The notes beneath the pieces are model-generated. The model had not been told where the DNA came from. It worked only from the letters and a program-made list of their open reading frames with translations, and ran no database searches. Shown piece by piece: positions 36,002-44,646 of a stretch of DNA of 64,000 nt. The DNA is from Polynucleobacter sp. MWH-Braz-FAM2G (GTDB taxonomy: Bacteria; Pseudomonadota; Gammaproteobacteria; Burkholderiales; Burkholderiaceae), in assembly GCF_018687635.1 (NCBI RefSeq), contig NZ_CP061300.1:2005424-2069423 (forward strand), read 5' to 3'. The position numbers and the translations under genes were made by a program. Positions within the stretch are counted from its first letter, which is position 1, and each line of letters opens with the position of its first letter.

Positions 36002-37159
36002 TTAGTTGCCACCACGTGCGGTAATAACCTCTTGGGTCTGAATCACTTCACCCGTCTTATTACCCCATGAGTTACGTGTATAGGTCATCACTGCAGCGAT
36101 ATCAGCATCAGAGATCACACCGGCCCACTTTGGCATCGCGCCCTTACCGTTGATCAAGATGTTGAACTGACCTGCTTTAGGACCATTCACCACTTTGCTG
36201 CCATCCAATGCTGGGAATGCACCTGCACCTTTACCATTTGGTTGATGGCAAGCCGCACAGTTCGCCGCATACACTTTGGCACCGCGCTCTTTTTGCTCTT
36301 CCAATGTGTAAACCTTAGATGGATCATCACCGCCAGCGCCCATTTCTTTTTTCTTCTGCGCAACCCAAGCTGTGTAGTCTTCTTGAGAAACTACTTTCAC
36401 AACGATTGGCATAAAGGCATGTTCTGCGCCACATAACTCAGAACACTGACCGCGGAATGTACCAATTTTTTCTGCTCTAAACCAAGTGTCACGCACAAAG
36501 CCAGGGATAGCATCTTGTTTCACACCAAATGCTGGAATGGTCCATGCATGGATTACGTCATTAGCAGTGGTGATCAAGCGAATTTTCTTACCAACTGGAA
36601 CAACCATTTCATTATCGACTTCCATCAGATAAGTATCTGACTTAGGAGCCAAGTTATTAATGGCCTCGCGTGATGTAGATAGGGTAGACAAAAAGCTAAT
36701 ACCTTCGCCTTCGCCTTTAATGTAGTCGTAACCCCATTTCCACTGATAGCCAGTGGTCTTAATAGTGATGTCTGAGTTGGTTGTGTCTTTCATTGCTACA
36801 ACTGTTTTTGTTGCAGGCAATGCCATACCGATCACTATCAATAATGGAATGACAGTCCAAATAATTTCTACAGTCGTGCTCTCATGGAAGGATGCTGACT
36901 TATGACCCAATGATTTACGGTGCTTCAAAATGGAATAGAACATCACTCCAAAAACACCGACGAAAATCAATGCGCAGATTACCAACATCATCCAATGCAA
37001 CCAATGGATCTCTTGCATGATTTTGGTAGCTGGAGGGGCAAAATTCAGCTGATTGACAGCTGGGCCACCAGGCATATTTTCTGCTGCATAAGCAAAAGCA
37101 GTGCCAAAAGCTGCTACGAAATAGAGCGAAGCCCTAGTGACTTTTCCAAATAAATTCAT
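36002..37159 (-). CDS. ctaC: Cytochrome c oxidase subunit II with fused cytochrome c domain
   Basis: The 385-residue subunit has a signal peptide or first helix, two membrane helices (about 50-75 and 90-115), the CuA cupredoxin domain with CSELCGAEHAFM near residues 235-246, and a C-terminal c-type heme domain with CAACH near 293-297 and a methionine ligand near GAMPKWAG. The extra heme makes it a caa3-like enzyme, which takes electrons through its own cytochrome. It is first in the operon and has a good promoter upstream. Confidence 0.97.
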   Translation of the reverse strand: MNLFGKVTRASLYFVAAFGTAFAYAAENMPGGPAVNQLNFAPPATKIMQEIHWLHWMMLVICALIFVGVFGVMFYSILKHRKSLGHKSASFHESTTVEIIWTVIPLLIVIGMALPATKTVVAMKDTTNSDITIKTTGYQWKWGYDYIKGEGEGISFLSTLSTSREAINNLAPKSDTYLMEVDNEMVVPVGKKIRLITTANDVIHAWTIPAFGVKQDAIPGFVRDTWFRAEKIGTFRGQCSELCGAEHAFMPIVVKVVSQEDYTAWVAQKKKEMGAGGDDPSKVYTLEEQKERGAKVYAANCAACHQPNGKGAGAFPALDGSKVVNGPKAGQFNILINGKGAMPKWAGVISDADIAAVMTYTRNSWGNKTGEVIQTQEVITARGGN

Positions 37160-37247
37160 CTTATTCTCTGTTTATTGTCGTGAGCAAAGTAGCAAAAATG
37201 CCAAAAAATGCCCAAAAAACGGTCTCAAGCCAATACATCCTGCCGTG

Positions 37248-37276
37248 ATTATAGGGTTAATTAAGCGCAACAACAA
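37248..37276 (-). promoter_or_regulatory. Sigma-70 type promoter of the ctaC operon
   Basis: On the minus strand a perfect TATAAT (37248-37253 on the plus strand as ATTATA) is 17 bases downstream of TTGTTG (37271-37276 as CAACAA). It lies 89 bases before the ctaC start, within the 179-base gap to the upstream methyltransferase gene. The rest of the gap holds no gene or clear operator. Confidence 0.6.
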
Positions 37277-37338
37277 ACAGGGTTAACCCAGCTTGATCCA
37301 ATCTTGGTCAAGGTTTAAAAGATAGTAAGTACTTACAC

Positions 37339-38136
37339 TTAAGCAGAATCTGACCTAGTCTTGCGTCCAATTTGATTTAGATCAATATAGGCCACGTTGT
37401 CCTTTGCTTTTGCAAGGTGCTTTCCGATGGCCCACGCATGCCCATAAACCACTTCTAAAGTGAGTTTTGGTGGCAAAACACTCATTTCATTGATCGCAAG
37501 AGGGGTGGGGTGGATCAATTTCAGGGCACTAACATCCGCCAACAATAGGACCGGCTTTTCATAGTCCAAGGTCAGATACTCCATATCCATTACTGGGTCA
37601 GAAAAACGCTCAGAAAGCAAGGCATCTCCCATGTCATGCATATCCCAAGGGCTTAATAAATTCTTTAGCTTTAGCTCCGGGATGCTTAGTGAACGCAACT
37701 CTTTTCCAGTATCTGGGCCCAAGTAGCTAAAAGTAATTAAACCGCCCTCGCGTAATACCCGCCAACACTCGCTTAAAAAATGCTTGGGATCCGGCAGATC
37801 CTGCATCAAGAGATCGCTAAAAACTAAGTCAACAGAATTATCTGGAAGATTAAATATGCCTGATGATCTGAAGGCTGCTAAGGCTGTTGTATTGCTAGCA
37901 AATGCAGATCGCCAATTACTGATCGCTTTGGCACGCCACATTTGCATCCCAGAAACACCCTCTTCTGCAATACTAAAAGTACGTGCATTTGGATATCGCT
38001 TTGCAATTGCACCTAAATGATTTCCAGGAAAATCTGGCACGATCAGGATATCTTTTACATCGAGCTTAACGATGTCTAACTTCTGCAGCATACGATCTGC
38101 AATTTCGTCTTGTAACCATTTGATTGGCTGGGTCAT
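37339..38136 (-). CDS. BioC-like SAM-dependent methyltransferase
   Basis: The 265-residue protein has a class I methyltransferase core, though the first glycine loop is degenerate (ILIVPDFPGNHLGA near 30-43). Later motifs are clear: VDLVFSDLLMQDLPDP near 104-119 and LREGGLITFSYLGPDTGKEL near 130-149. The latter matches BioC, malonyl-ACP methyltransferase of biotin synthesis. Since motif I lacks the usual ExGxGxG, a true BioC function is uncertain. It is divergent from comF with 23 bases between their starts. Confidence 0.7.
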   Translation of the reverse strand: MTQPIKWLQDEIADRMLQKLDIVKLDVKDILIVPDFPGNHLGAIAKRYPNARTFSIAEEGVSGMQMWRAKAISNWRSAFASNTTALAAFRSSGIFNLPDNSVDLVFSDLLMQDLPDPKHFLSECWRVLREGGLITFSYLGPDTGKELRSLSIPELKLKNLLSPWDMHDMGDALLSERFSDPVMDMEYLTLDYEKPVLLLADVSALKLIHPTPLAINEMSVLPPKLTLEVVYGHAWAIGKHLAKAKDNVAYIDLNQIGRKTRSDSA

Positions 38137-38159
38137 TGGCTCAGTATACTCAGCGCCCC

Positions 38160-38903
38160 ATGCGATTTCCAGAGAACATTCTTCAAACCATTTGCGAAGA
38201 ACTTTTACCCACTTCCTGCATCACTTGTCAGAAGTTTCAAAAATATTCAATTTGCAAAAGCTGTTTAAATACTTTGCAGAGCGAAGGCTTATTCAATTAT
38301 CAGTGCTGCCATCAATGCGGCATTGCACTAGAGGCTCAAGAAATTAAGCGGCAACAATGTACGACCTGCCAAATGCTGCAACCAAATTTTGATGAAACTT
38401 ACTGTCTTGATCGGTATGAAGGCATACTTCAAAACCCACTACATGAGTTCAAGTATCAGAGGCGGATTGCATTCGGAAGTGCCCTCAGCACAATATGGAA
38501 TTTGCTTCTCTCACAGCAACTTGAAAACACTAATGCAAATTACTTGTTTCCAGTTCCACTAAGCACAAAAAAATTATCTCAACGCGGCTTTAATCAAAGT
38601 TGGGAAATTGCTAAACGCATTCGATGCGGTAAGCATATTTACAAATCTCCTTACATCCTCCAACGTCATCATTATTCAAGCCATCAAGCTGGCAGCAATC
38701 TAAGTAATCGTCAAGTAGCAATACGGGATATGTTTTATATTGAAGAGGCATATGTTGAACGCATTCAAAATAAAACGATCATTGTTTTTGATGACGTCAT
38801 GACGAGTGGGGCAACTCTCAATGAAATTGCACGCATTCTGAAGGACAATGGTGTATCTCGCATAATTAATTGGGTGCTACTCAGAGCTGCGCGACCAATT
38901 TAA
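38160..38903 (+). CDS. ComF family phosphoribosyltransferase-like protein
   Basis: ATG at 38160 gives 247 residues. The N-terminus has zinc-binding cysteine pairs (CITC, CKSC, CHQCG and CTTC) and the C-terminus a PRPP-binding loop TIIVFDDVMTSGATL, the ComF/GntX pattern. ComF aids DNA uptake in competent bacteria (Bacillus, Haemophilus), while GntX is linked to gluconate use. The exact role here is not known. It is followed by trmL 10 bases downstream. Confidence 0.85.
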   Translation: MRFPENILQTICEELLPTSCITCQKFQKYSICKSCLNTLQSEGLFNYQCCHQCGIALEAQEIKRQQCTTCQMLQPNFDETYCLDRYEGILQNPLHEFKYQRRIAFGSALSTIWNLLLSQQLENTNANYLFPVPLSTKKLSQRGFNQSWEIAKRIRCGKHIYKSPYILQRHHYSSHQAGSNLSNRQVAIRDMFYIEEAYVERIQNKTIIVFDDVMTSGATLNEIARILKDNGVSRIINWVLLRAARPI

Positions 38904-38913
38904 TGAGTACCAC

Positions 38914-39384
38914 ATGTTTAATATTGTTTTATTCGAACCAGAAATTCCGCCTAATACCGGCAACATCATTCGCCTCTGCGCAAATACTGGGGCAAAGTTG
39001 CATCTCATAGAGCCCTTAGGGTTTCCAATGGAAGATGCAAAGCTGCGTAGGGCTGGATTGGATTACCACGAGTTTGCAAGAGTCAAGGTCCATAGAAATT
39101 GGGCGCAATTTTTACAGGATGAGAAACCCAATCCACAACATCTCTTCGCATTAACAACAAAGGGTTCCGGGAAATTTCATGAAGGGAGTTACGCCCCCAA
39201 TGATTATTTTGTATTTGGCTCTGAAACCAAAGGTATTACCGATGAGGTAAGGAATTCCATACCCGCTGAAAATCGTATGCGATTAGCAATGCAAGATAGT
39301 AGTCGTAGCCTGAACCTGTCAAATACAGTAGCAATCGTTGTATATGAGGCTTGGCGACAAAACGGCTTCGCGGGTGGCCAGTAA
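38914..39384 (+). CDS. trmL: tRNA (cytidine/uridine-34-2'-O)-methyltransferase TrmL
   Basis: TrmL methylates the ribose of the wobble base in leucine tRNAs. This 156-residue SPOUT enzyme has the expected N-terminal PEIPPNTGNIIRLCANTG, the middle FVFGSETKGI and the knot-forming SRSLNLSNTVAIVVYEAWRQ. No extra domain is present and the length is typical. It follows comF and is convergent with gpsA, leaving 22 bases. Confidence 0.95.
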   Translation: MFNIVLFEPEIPPNTGNIIRLCANTGAKLHLIEPLGFPMEDAKLRRAGLDYHEFARVKVHRNWAQFLQDEKPNPQHLFALTTKGSGKFHEGSYAPNDYFVFGSETKGITDEVRNSIPAENRMRLAMQDSSRSLNLSNTVAIVVYEAWRQNGFAGGQ

Positions 39385-39406
39385 AGATAAGTCTTATAGA
39401 CTTTGG

Positions 39407-40429
39407 TTACGATTCAATTTTTGGATCGCGCCCCATCAACTTTCTGACAGCATCATGTGGCTTCATTTTTCCAGCTAGCACTTCACCCATCATGGCAATA
39501 ATTGGCATCTCAACACCAAGACGCACAGCCAAATCTCTAACTGCAGCAGCACAAAGCACACCCTCAGCGACATGACCAAGACTTGCAAGAATCTCGGGGA
39601 GAGATTTTCCGGCAGCTAACTCAAGGCCAACTCGACGGTTACGGGATAGATCTCCAGTAGCAGTCAAAATTAAGTCTCCAACCCCAGTCAAGCCCATACA
39701 GGTTTCTGATTTACCACCTGCAGCTTTTACAAGGCGCATCATTTCAGCTAAACCTCTGGTAAGAACTGCAGCACGAGCATTAAGGCCCAAATCCAGGCCG
39801 TCGCCAATTCCTGCTGCGATGGCTAAAACATTCTTAATGGCGCCACCCAACTCAACACCAACCAAATCATCGCTTGAGTAAATGCGCATATTGCCGTGAT
39901 GAAAGGCAGCTTGGACTACCTCGCATAATTTGGCGGAATTACTTGCTACCGTGAGGGCGCAAGGCATTCCTGCGCCAACCTCACGAGCAAAACTAGGTCC
40001 AGATAATGCGCCATATGCATGCGCGATTCCATGAGCATGAAGAGCATTTTCTCGCTCAACCACTTGATGCGGTAATAAAGCGGTATTGGGCTCTAGTCCC
40101 TTGCAAAGCCAAATAATATTCAAGGGATGTTGCGCAATCTTTAAAACTTGAGCAATCGTTTCCGAAAGTCCCGACATTGGAGTTGCTACTACTAATAAAT
40201 CATCGCTCGAGAGTCTTTTAATGGCCGCAGATAAATCTTCCTCAAATTGGAGTCCTTCTGGCAGCGGAATGCCTGGGAGATAAGTGCAGTTCTGGCCATT
40301 CTTACGAATATCTGCCAATTGTTGCTTGCTACGAGACCATAAACAAACATCACCCCCTTGAAGATGACGAGCCGCTTGCGCAGCCATCGCCGTTCCCCAA
40401 GCACCAGCACCAAGCAAGGTCACTTTCAT
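39407..40429 (-). CDS. gpsA: Glycerol-3-phosphate dehydrogenase (NAD(P)+)
   Basis: GpsA reduces dihydroxyacetone phosphate to sn-glycerol 3-phosphate for phospholipid synthesis. The 340-residue protein begins MKVTLLGAGAWGTAMAAQ with the Rossmann GxGxxG and has the catalytic lysine in GAIKNVLAIAAGI near 197-209 and GPSFAREV near 146-153. The order gpsA-secB-glutaredoxin-rhodanese on the minus strand is typical of Betaproteobacteria; gpsA lies 24 bases after secB. Confidence 0.97.
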   Translation of the reverse strand: MKVTLLGAGAWGTAMAAQAARHLQGGDVCLWSRSKQQLADIRKNGQNCTYLPGIPLPEGLQFEEDLSAAIKRLSSDDLLVVATPMSGLSETIAQVLKIAQHPLNIIWLCKGLEPNTALLPHQVVERENALHAHGIAHAYGALSGPSFAREVGAGMPCALTVASNSAKLCEVVQAAFHHGNMRIYSSDDLVGVELGGAIKNVLAIAAGIGDGLDLGLNARAAVLTRGLAEMMRLVKAAGGKSETCMGLTGVGDLILTATGDLSRNRRVGLELAAGKSLPEILASLGHVAEGVLCAAAVRDLAVRLGVEMPIIAMMGEVLAGKMKPHDAVRKLMGRDPKIES

Positions 40430-40453
40430 GATCTGTTGGCTCGTTTTAGAGAC

Positions 40454-40975
40454 TTAATGAGGAAGAATAATTTTGCTTTCATCTGCCGCTGGCGCATCTT
40501 TAGCTGCAGCTTCGTGAGCCTGCATCAGTCGCTGCTCATACATGCCATGGAAATTAATTTCATTCAAGTGGATTGGCTGGAAGCCTGCGCGACTAATAGT
40601 GTCGGCGATATTGGAGCGCAAATAAGGATACAAAATGGTAGGGCATGTAATACCCAGCATTGGGTCAACTTGCTCTGGAGGTATATTGATAAATTCAAAA
40701 ATACCTGCTTGCTTGGCCTCAACCAAGAAAAGCACTTTACCCTCAACCTTTGCCGTAACAGTGCAAGCAAGGGACACTTCGAATATTTCGCTATTTACAG
40801 GATCGACCGAGATATTAATCTCAACCTGAATTTGAGGCTCAGATGCCACCAACAAAATCTGTGGAGCATTGGGCTGCTCAAGAGATAAATCCTTTAGATA
40901 GATTCGCTGAATACGAAAGCTAGGCTCTTTAGATTGATCAGAGTTTGTTTGTGGGGCAGAAGTTTGTTCGGTCAT
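40454..40975 (-). CDS. secB: Protein-export chaperone SecB
   Basis: SecB keeps preproteins unfolded for SecA. The 173-residue protein has the SecB core, with [18 protein letters not shown] near 24-41, [10 protein letters not shown] and the C-terminal [18 protein letters not shown] and [12 protein letters not shown]- and C-terminal extensions are acidic or Ala-rich. It is flanked by gpsA and the glutaredoxin gene on the same strand, the usual arrangement. Confidence 0.96.
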   Translation of the reverse strand: MTEQTSAPQTNSDQSKEPSFRIQRIYLKDLSLEQPNAPQILLVASEPQIQVEINISVDPVNSEIFEVSLACTVTAKVEGKVLFLVEAKQAGIFEFINIPPEQVDPMLGITCPTILYPYLRSNIADTISRAGFQPIHLNEINFHGMYEQRLMQAHEAAAKDAPAADESKIILPH

Positions 40976-41007
40976 TGCTAACTTTCTTTATAAATTTATT
41001 TAATCAA

Positions 41008-41262
41008 TTAAGCCAATAATGGATCAAGTTTTCCAGCACGATCTAATGCCACTAAATCGTCATAGCCACCCACATGGGTATCGCCAATATAAATTTGAGG
41101 AACAGTTCGGCGCCCGGTACGAGTCATCATGATTTCTCTTTGGGATGGATCACGATCAATCAAAATCTTATCTAGATGAGCAACGCCTTTTTTAAGTAAA
41201 AGCTTTTCTGCCATTACACAATATGGGCAAACTTGAGTGCTATACATTGTTACTGGAGGCAT
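41008..41262 (-). CDS. grxC: Glutaredoxin 3
   Basis: The 84-residue protein has the dithiol active site CPYC (TQVCPYCVMAEKLL near 8-21), the cis-proline TVPQIYIGD and the glutathione-binding GGYDDLVALDRAG, which together mark a class I glutaredoxin. It reduces disulfides with glutathione, which this window also encodes the means to make (gshA and gshB). It lies between secB and the rhodanese gene. Confidence 0.95.
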   Translation of the reverse strand: MPPVTMYSTQVCPYCVMAEKLLLKKGVAHLDKILIDRDPSQREIMMTRTGRRTVPQIYIGDTHVGGYDDLVALDRAGKLDPLLA

Positions 41263-41271
41263 TATTTCCCC

Positions 41272-41688
41272 TTATTTCACCAAAGGCAAAGCCGCTGCTT
41301 TCCAAGCCTGTACGCCGCCTTCTAAAACACCCACTTCCGCAAACCCCAGTTTTTGAGTTTCAACCATAAGCTTACGTGACTGAGCCCCTGTCTCGCAAAC
41401 TAACACCAAGGGATGCTTACGATCCAATTTCAACTTTCCAATCCCTGCGGTTAAGTCAGCTGCATTGACTAATTTCGCCCCAGGAAGATGCCCTGTTTTA
41501 AAGACCTCTTCGGAACGCAAATCAAGCACATATGCTTTGCGACGATTAATCCAAATAGTTGCCTCAGTTGGAGACAAGCCTTTTCCGCCAATAAGCGTAG
41601 ATAATGTGGGTAGGAAAAGCGCCAAGCCCGAAACCAAAAGGAGGGCAATGAGCGCTAAATTATCAATTTGAGTGAGAAAGTTCATCAC
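41272..41688 (-). CDS. Membrane-anchored rhodanese-like protein
   Basis: The 138-residue protein has an N-terminal membrane helix (about residues 9-28) and a single rhodanese domain with the active-site cysteine in LVCETGAQSRK near 105-115. Single-domain rhodaneses handle sulfane sulfur; the substrate here is not known. It is upstream of the glutaredoxin gene by 9 bases, an order (rhodanese-grxC-secB-gpsA) typical for Betaproteobacteria. It is divergent from gpmA with 19 bases between starts. Confidence 0.9.
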   Translation of the reverse strand: MMNFLTQIDNLALIALLLVSGLALFLPTLSTLIGGKGLSPTEATIWINRRKAYVLDLRSEEVFKTGHLPGAKLVNAADLTAGIGKLKLDRKHPLVLVCETGAQSRKLMVETQKLGFAEVGVLEGGVQAWKAAALPLVK

Positions 41689-41707
41689 TGGATTATAGAA
41701 TGGCTCT

Positions 41708-42397
41708 ATGAAACAACTTGTCCTTATTCGTCATGGCGAATCCGCCTGGAACCTTGAAAACCGCTTCACTGGCTGGGCGGACGTCGACCTAACTCCAAAA
41801 GGGGCTGAACAAGCCCTAGCCGCGGGCGAAAACCTACGTAAAGCAGGCTATGAATTTGACATCGCCTATACCTCGGTTTTAAGACGTGCGATTCGCACTC
41901 TTTGGAACGTCCAAGACACCATGGACTTAATGTGGCTCCCTGTTGTTCATAGTTGGCGGCTTAACGAGCGTCACTATGGAGCGCTCACCGGTCTAAACAA
42001 AGCCGAAACAGCAGCCAAATATGGTGATGAACAAGTTCATATCTGGAGACGCTCTTATGATGTGCGCCCTCCACTTCTTGGTAGCGAAGACGAACGTAAT
42101 CCCAAGAATGACCCTCGCTACTCCAAACTAAACTCATCTGATATTCCATTGGGTGAATGTCTAAAAGATAACGTTGAGCGAGTTCTACCTTTATGGAATG
42201 AATCTATTGCCCCCGCACTCAAGGCTGGCAAGCGCGTACTCCTTGTAGCACATGGAAATAGTATTCGCTCATTAATTAAATATCTCGATCAAATGTCTGA
42301 TGAAGCCATCATGGAGGTTAATGTCCCTAACGGCATTCCTCTTGTTTACGAACTAGATGACAACCTGAAACCTATTCAACACTTTTATTTGGATTAA
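41708..42397 (+). CDS. gpmA: 2,3-bisphosphoglycerate-dependent phosphoglycerate mutase
   Basis: GpmA interconverts 3- and 2-phosphoglycerate in glycolysis and gluconeogenesis. The 229-residue protein has the phosphohistidine motif [10 protein letters not shown] near 6-15, [13 protein letters not shown] next, and the second histidine in [10 protein letters not shown] near 180. ATG at 41708 fits the standard start [11 protein letters not shown]. It lies 11 bases before the S41 protease gene. Confidence 0.97.
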   Translation: MKQLVLIRHGESAWNLENRFTGWADVDLTPKGAEQALAAGENLRKAGYEFDIAYTSVLRRAIRTLWNVQDTMDLMWLPVVHSWRLNERHYGALTGLNKAETAAKYGDEQVHIWRRSYDVRPPLLGSEDERNPKNDPRYSKLNSSDIPLGECLKDNVERVLPLWNESIAPALKAGKRVLLVAHGNSIRSLIKYLDQMSDEAIMEVNVPNGIPLVYELDDNLKPIQHFYLD

Positions 42398-42408
42398 AGC
42401 AAAAAGAT

Positions 42409-43866
42409 ATGCGCCATTTTCTGAAGAACTTTGCCTTAATAGCTATTGGTCTCATAGCTGGTGTTGCAGCCACCATCCAGCTCTCTGCGACTGCACAGCA
42501 GGGCTCACAGCCTATTGCACAGCAAAGTACACAACTTCCGCTCGACGAGTTAAGAACACTTTCAAATGTCTTTGCTCAAATTAAGCGTGAATATGTTGAA
42601 CCTATTGAAGATAAGCAATTATTAACTGATGCTGTCAAAGGAATGGTAAGTAGTCTTGATCCTCATTCCACCTTTCTAGATAAAAAAGATTTTGCAGAAA
42701 TGCAAGAAATGACCACAGGAAAGTTTGCCGGTCTTGGTATTGAAATTACCTCAGAAGATGGTGTAGTGAAGGTTTTAAACCCAATTGAAGATAGCCCTGC
42801 TGCACGCGCTGGACTTCAAGCTGGCGATCTCATCACAAGACTGGATGACAAACCAGTTCGTGGAATGTCTTTGGATAAGGCTGTCCGCACTATGCGTGGT
42901 ACGCCAGGCACCAAAATAACTTTGACAGTCTTTCGTAAGAGCGAGGAACGTAGCTTTCCCGTAACAATCACCCGCGCGGAAATTAAAGTTCAATCCGTTA
43001 AAACTAAAATTCTGGATAACGATATTGCCTGGGTCAGAATCACCAGCTTCCAAGAAAGAACTGTGCCAGATTTAGCTAAAAAGTTAACTGATATTGCTAA
43101 CCAAAATCCGAAATTAAAAGGCATCATCCTCGATCTTCGCAATAATGGTGGTGGCCTATTACAAGGCGCAGTCGGTGTAGCTGCCGCATTCTTGCCTGCT
43201 GATGCAATTATTGTTTCAACCAAAGGGCAATCGCCTGATTCGAAACAAGTGTTTAATGCAACGCCAGCCATGTACCGACTAAATGAGCCTGGAGATCCTT
43301 TGGCTGGTGTGCCGCCTATATTTAAGAAATTGCCCATGGTTGTCTTGGTAAATGCCTATTCTGCTTCTGCCTCTGAAATTGTGGCTGGCGCACTTCAAGA
43401 TTACAAACGCGCAACGATTATCGGCAAGACCACCTTTGGCAAAGGTTCCGTTCAAACTGTCCGCCCACTCACCAACGACTCTGCACTCAAAATCACCACA
43501 GCCTATTACTACACCCCAAGCGGGAAATCGATTCAAGCATATGGTGTGAAACCAGATATTCCAGTTGATCAAAACAAGGATGGCGATCCAGATGACGTAT
43601 TAATTACTCGTGAAATTGATAGCGAGAAACATTTACGCAATAAACAATCTGCGGAAGATAAACTCATTAAGGATCGAGAACAACGCCGTCTCGAAGAGTT
43701 GCAGCGTATTGAAGAAAAAAATGCCAAGAAGACTCCTGAAGAAAAAGAGAAGGAGAAAAATAAGAAGCCTATCGAACTTGGCAGCGCTGATGATTTCATG
43801 CTCTCTCAAGCGGTGGCCTTTATCAATGGACAGCCTGTAAAACGATCTTCTTCCAAGCTTGAATAA
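42409..43866 (+). CDS. S41-family C-terminal processing peptidase (CtpA/Prc-like)
   Basis: The 485-residue protease has an N-terminal signal or anchor helix (about 8-30), a PDZ domain (about 95-180, with FAGLGIEI and LDKAVRTMRGTPGT) and the S41 catalytic domain. The catalytic serine is in YSASASEIVAGAL and the lysine in IGKTTFGKGSVQT. A highly charged Lys/Glu-rich stretch (about 415-460) precedes a short end. Substrates are unknown; such enzymes trim periplasmic and envelope proteins. The order gpmA-ctp-moeB/thiF is widespread in Betaproteobacteria. Confidence 0.93.
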   Translation: MRHFLKNFALIAIGLIAGVAATIQLSATAQQGSQPIAQQSTQLPLDELRTLSNVFAQIKREYVEPIEDKQLLTDAVKGMVSSLDPHSTFLDKKDFAEMQEMTTGKFAGLGIEITSEDGVVKVLNPIEDSPAARAGLQAGDLITRLDDKPVRGMSLDKAVRTMRGTPGTKITLTVFRKSEERSFPVTITRAEIKVQSVKTKILDNDIAWVRITSFQERTVPDLAKKLTDIANQNPKLKGIILDLRNNGGGLLQGAVGVAAAFLPADAIIVSTKGQSPDSKQVFNATPAMYRLNEPGDPLAGVPPIFKKLPMVVLVNAYSASASEIVAGALQDYKRATIIGKTTFGKGSVQTVRPLTNDSALKITTAYYYTPSGKSIQAYGVKPDIPVDQNKDGDPDDVLITREIDSEKHLRNKQSAEDKLIKDREQRRLEELQRIEEKNAKKTPEEKEKEKNKKPIELGSADDFMLSQAVAFINGQPVKRSSSKLE

Positions 43867-43889
43867 AGCTTTTACTTTTTCAAAAGCAT

Positions 43890-44642
43890 ATGGATGATCA
43901 GCAACTACTTCGCTACTCTAGGCATTTATTGCTAGATGAAATTGATGTTGATGGCCAAGAAAAACTGATTCATTCGCATGTCTTAGTGATTGGCGCAGGC
44001 GGCCTAGGTAGCGCTGCCGCCCCCTATTTAGCAGCGGCAGGAATAGGACATATCACCCTGATCGATCACGATACGGTAGAGCTCACCAACTTACAGCGCC
44101 AGATCATGCACACTGAAGGGAGCATTGGCGAAAGTAAAGTTGCATCTGGGAAAGATTTTTTGCAACGCCTCAATTCTGATATTCAAATTGAAACTATTCA
44201 ATCAAAAGCTAATGCAACGCTTTTAGATGATCTACTACCAAGTGTTGATATCGTTTTGGATTGCACGGATAACTTTTCAACCAGACATCTTATTAATGCT
44301 GCCTGTGTTAGACATCGTGTTCCACTAGTCTCGGGATCTGCTCTTAAATTTGATGGTCAATTAAGCGTGTTTGATCCACGCAACTCATCCTCACCCTGTT
44401 ATGCCTGCATCTTTTCTCCCGAGGAGAAATTTGAAGAAGTCAGTTGTGCCAGTATGGGCATCTATTCGCCCCTAGTTGGAATTATTGGCGCAATGCAAGC
44501 TGCTCAAGCACTACAAGTATTGATTGGTTTCGGGGAACCTTTGGTTGGGCGAATGCTGCTTTGGAATGGTCAGACTACCCAAATCGATGAAATCCGTATT
44601 AGCCGCAATCCCGACTGCTTAGTATGCGGATCAACACATTAA
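43890..44642 (+). CDS. MoeB/ThiF-family adenylyltransferase
   Basis: The 250-residue E1-like protein adenylates the C-terminal glycine of a sulfur-carrier protein (MoaD or ThiS). It has the nucleotide motif VLVIGAGGLGSAAAPYLAAAG near 30-50, the conserved arginine in TNLQRQIMH, the DCTDNFSTRHLIN motif and paired CxxC zinc ligands (CYAC near 170 and CLVC near the end). Whether it serves molybdopterin or thiamine synthesis cannot be decided, as no moa or thi genes are in the window. Confidence 0.9.
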   Translation: MDDQQLLRYSRHLLLDEIDVDGQEKLIHSHVLVIGAGGLGSAAAPYLAAAGIGHITLIDHDTVELTNLQRQIMHTEGSIGESKVASGKDFLQRLNSDIQIETIQSKANATLLDDLLPSVDIVLDCTDNFSTRHLINAACVRHRVPLVSGSALKFDGQLSVFDPRNSSSPCYACIFSPEEKFEEVSCASMGIYSPLVGIIGAMQAAQALQVLIGFGEPLVGRMLLWNGQTTQIDEIRISRNPDCLVCGSTH

Positions 44643-44646
44643 GAAA

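Noticed and set aside
37160..37338. Small RNA gene in the gap upstream of ctaC
   Set aside because: A promoter is visible, but no stable fold or terminator that would define an RNA was found.
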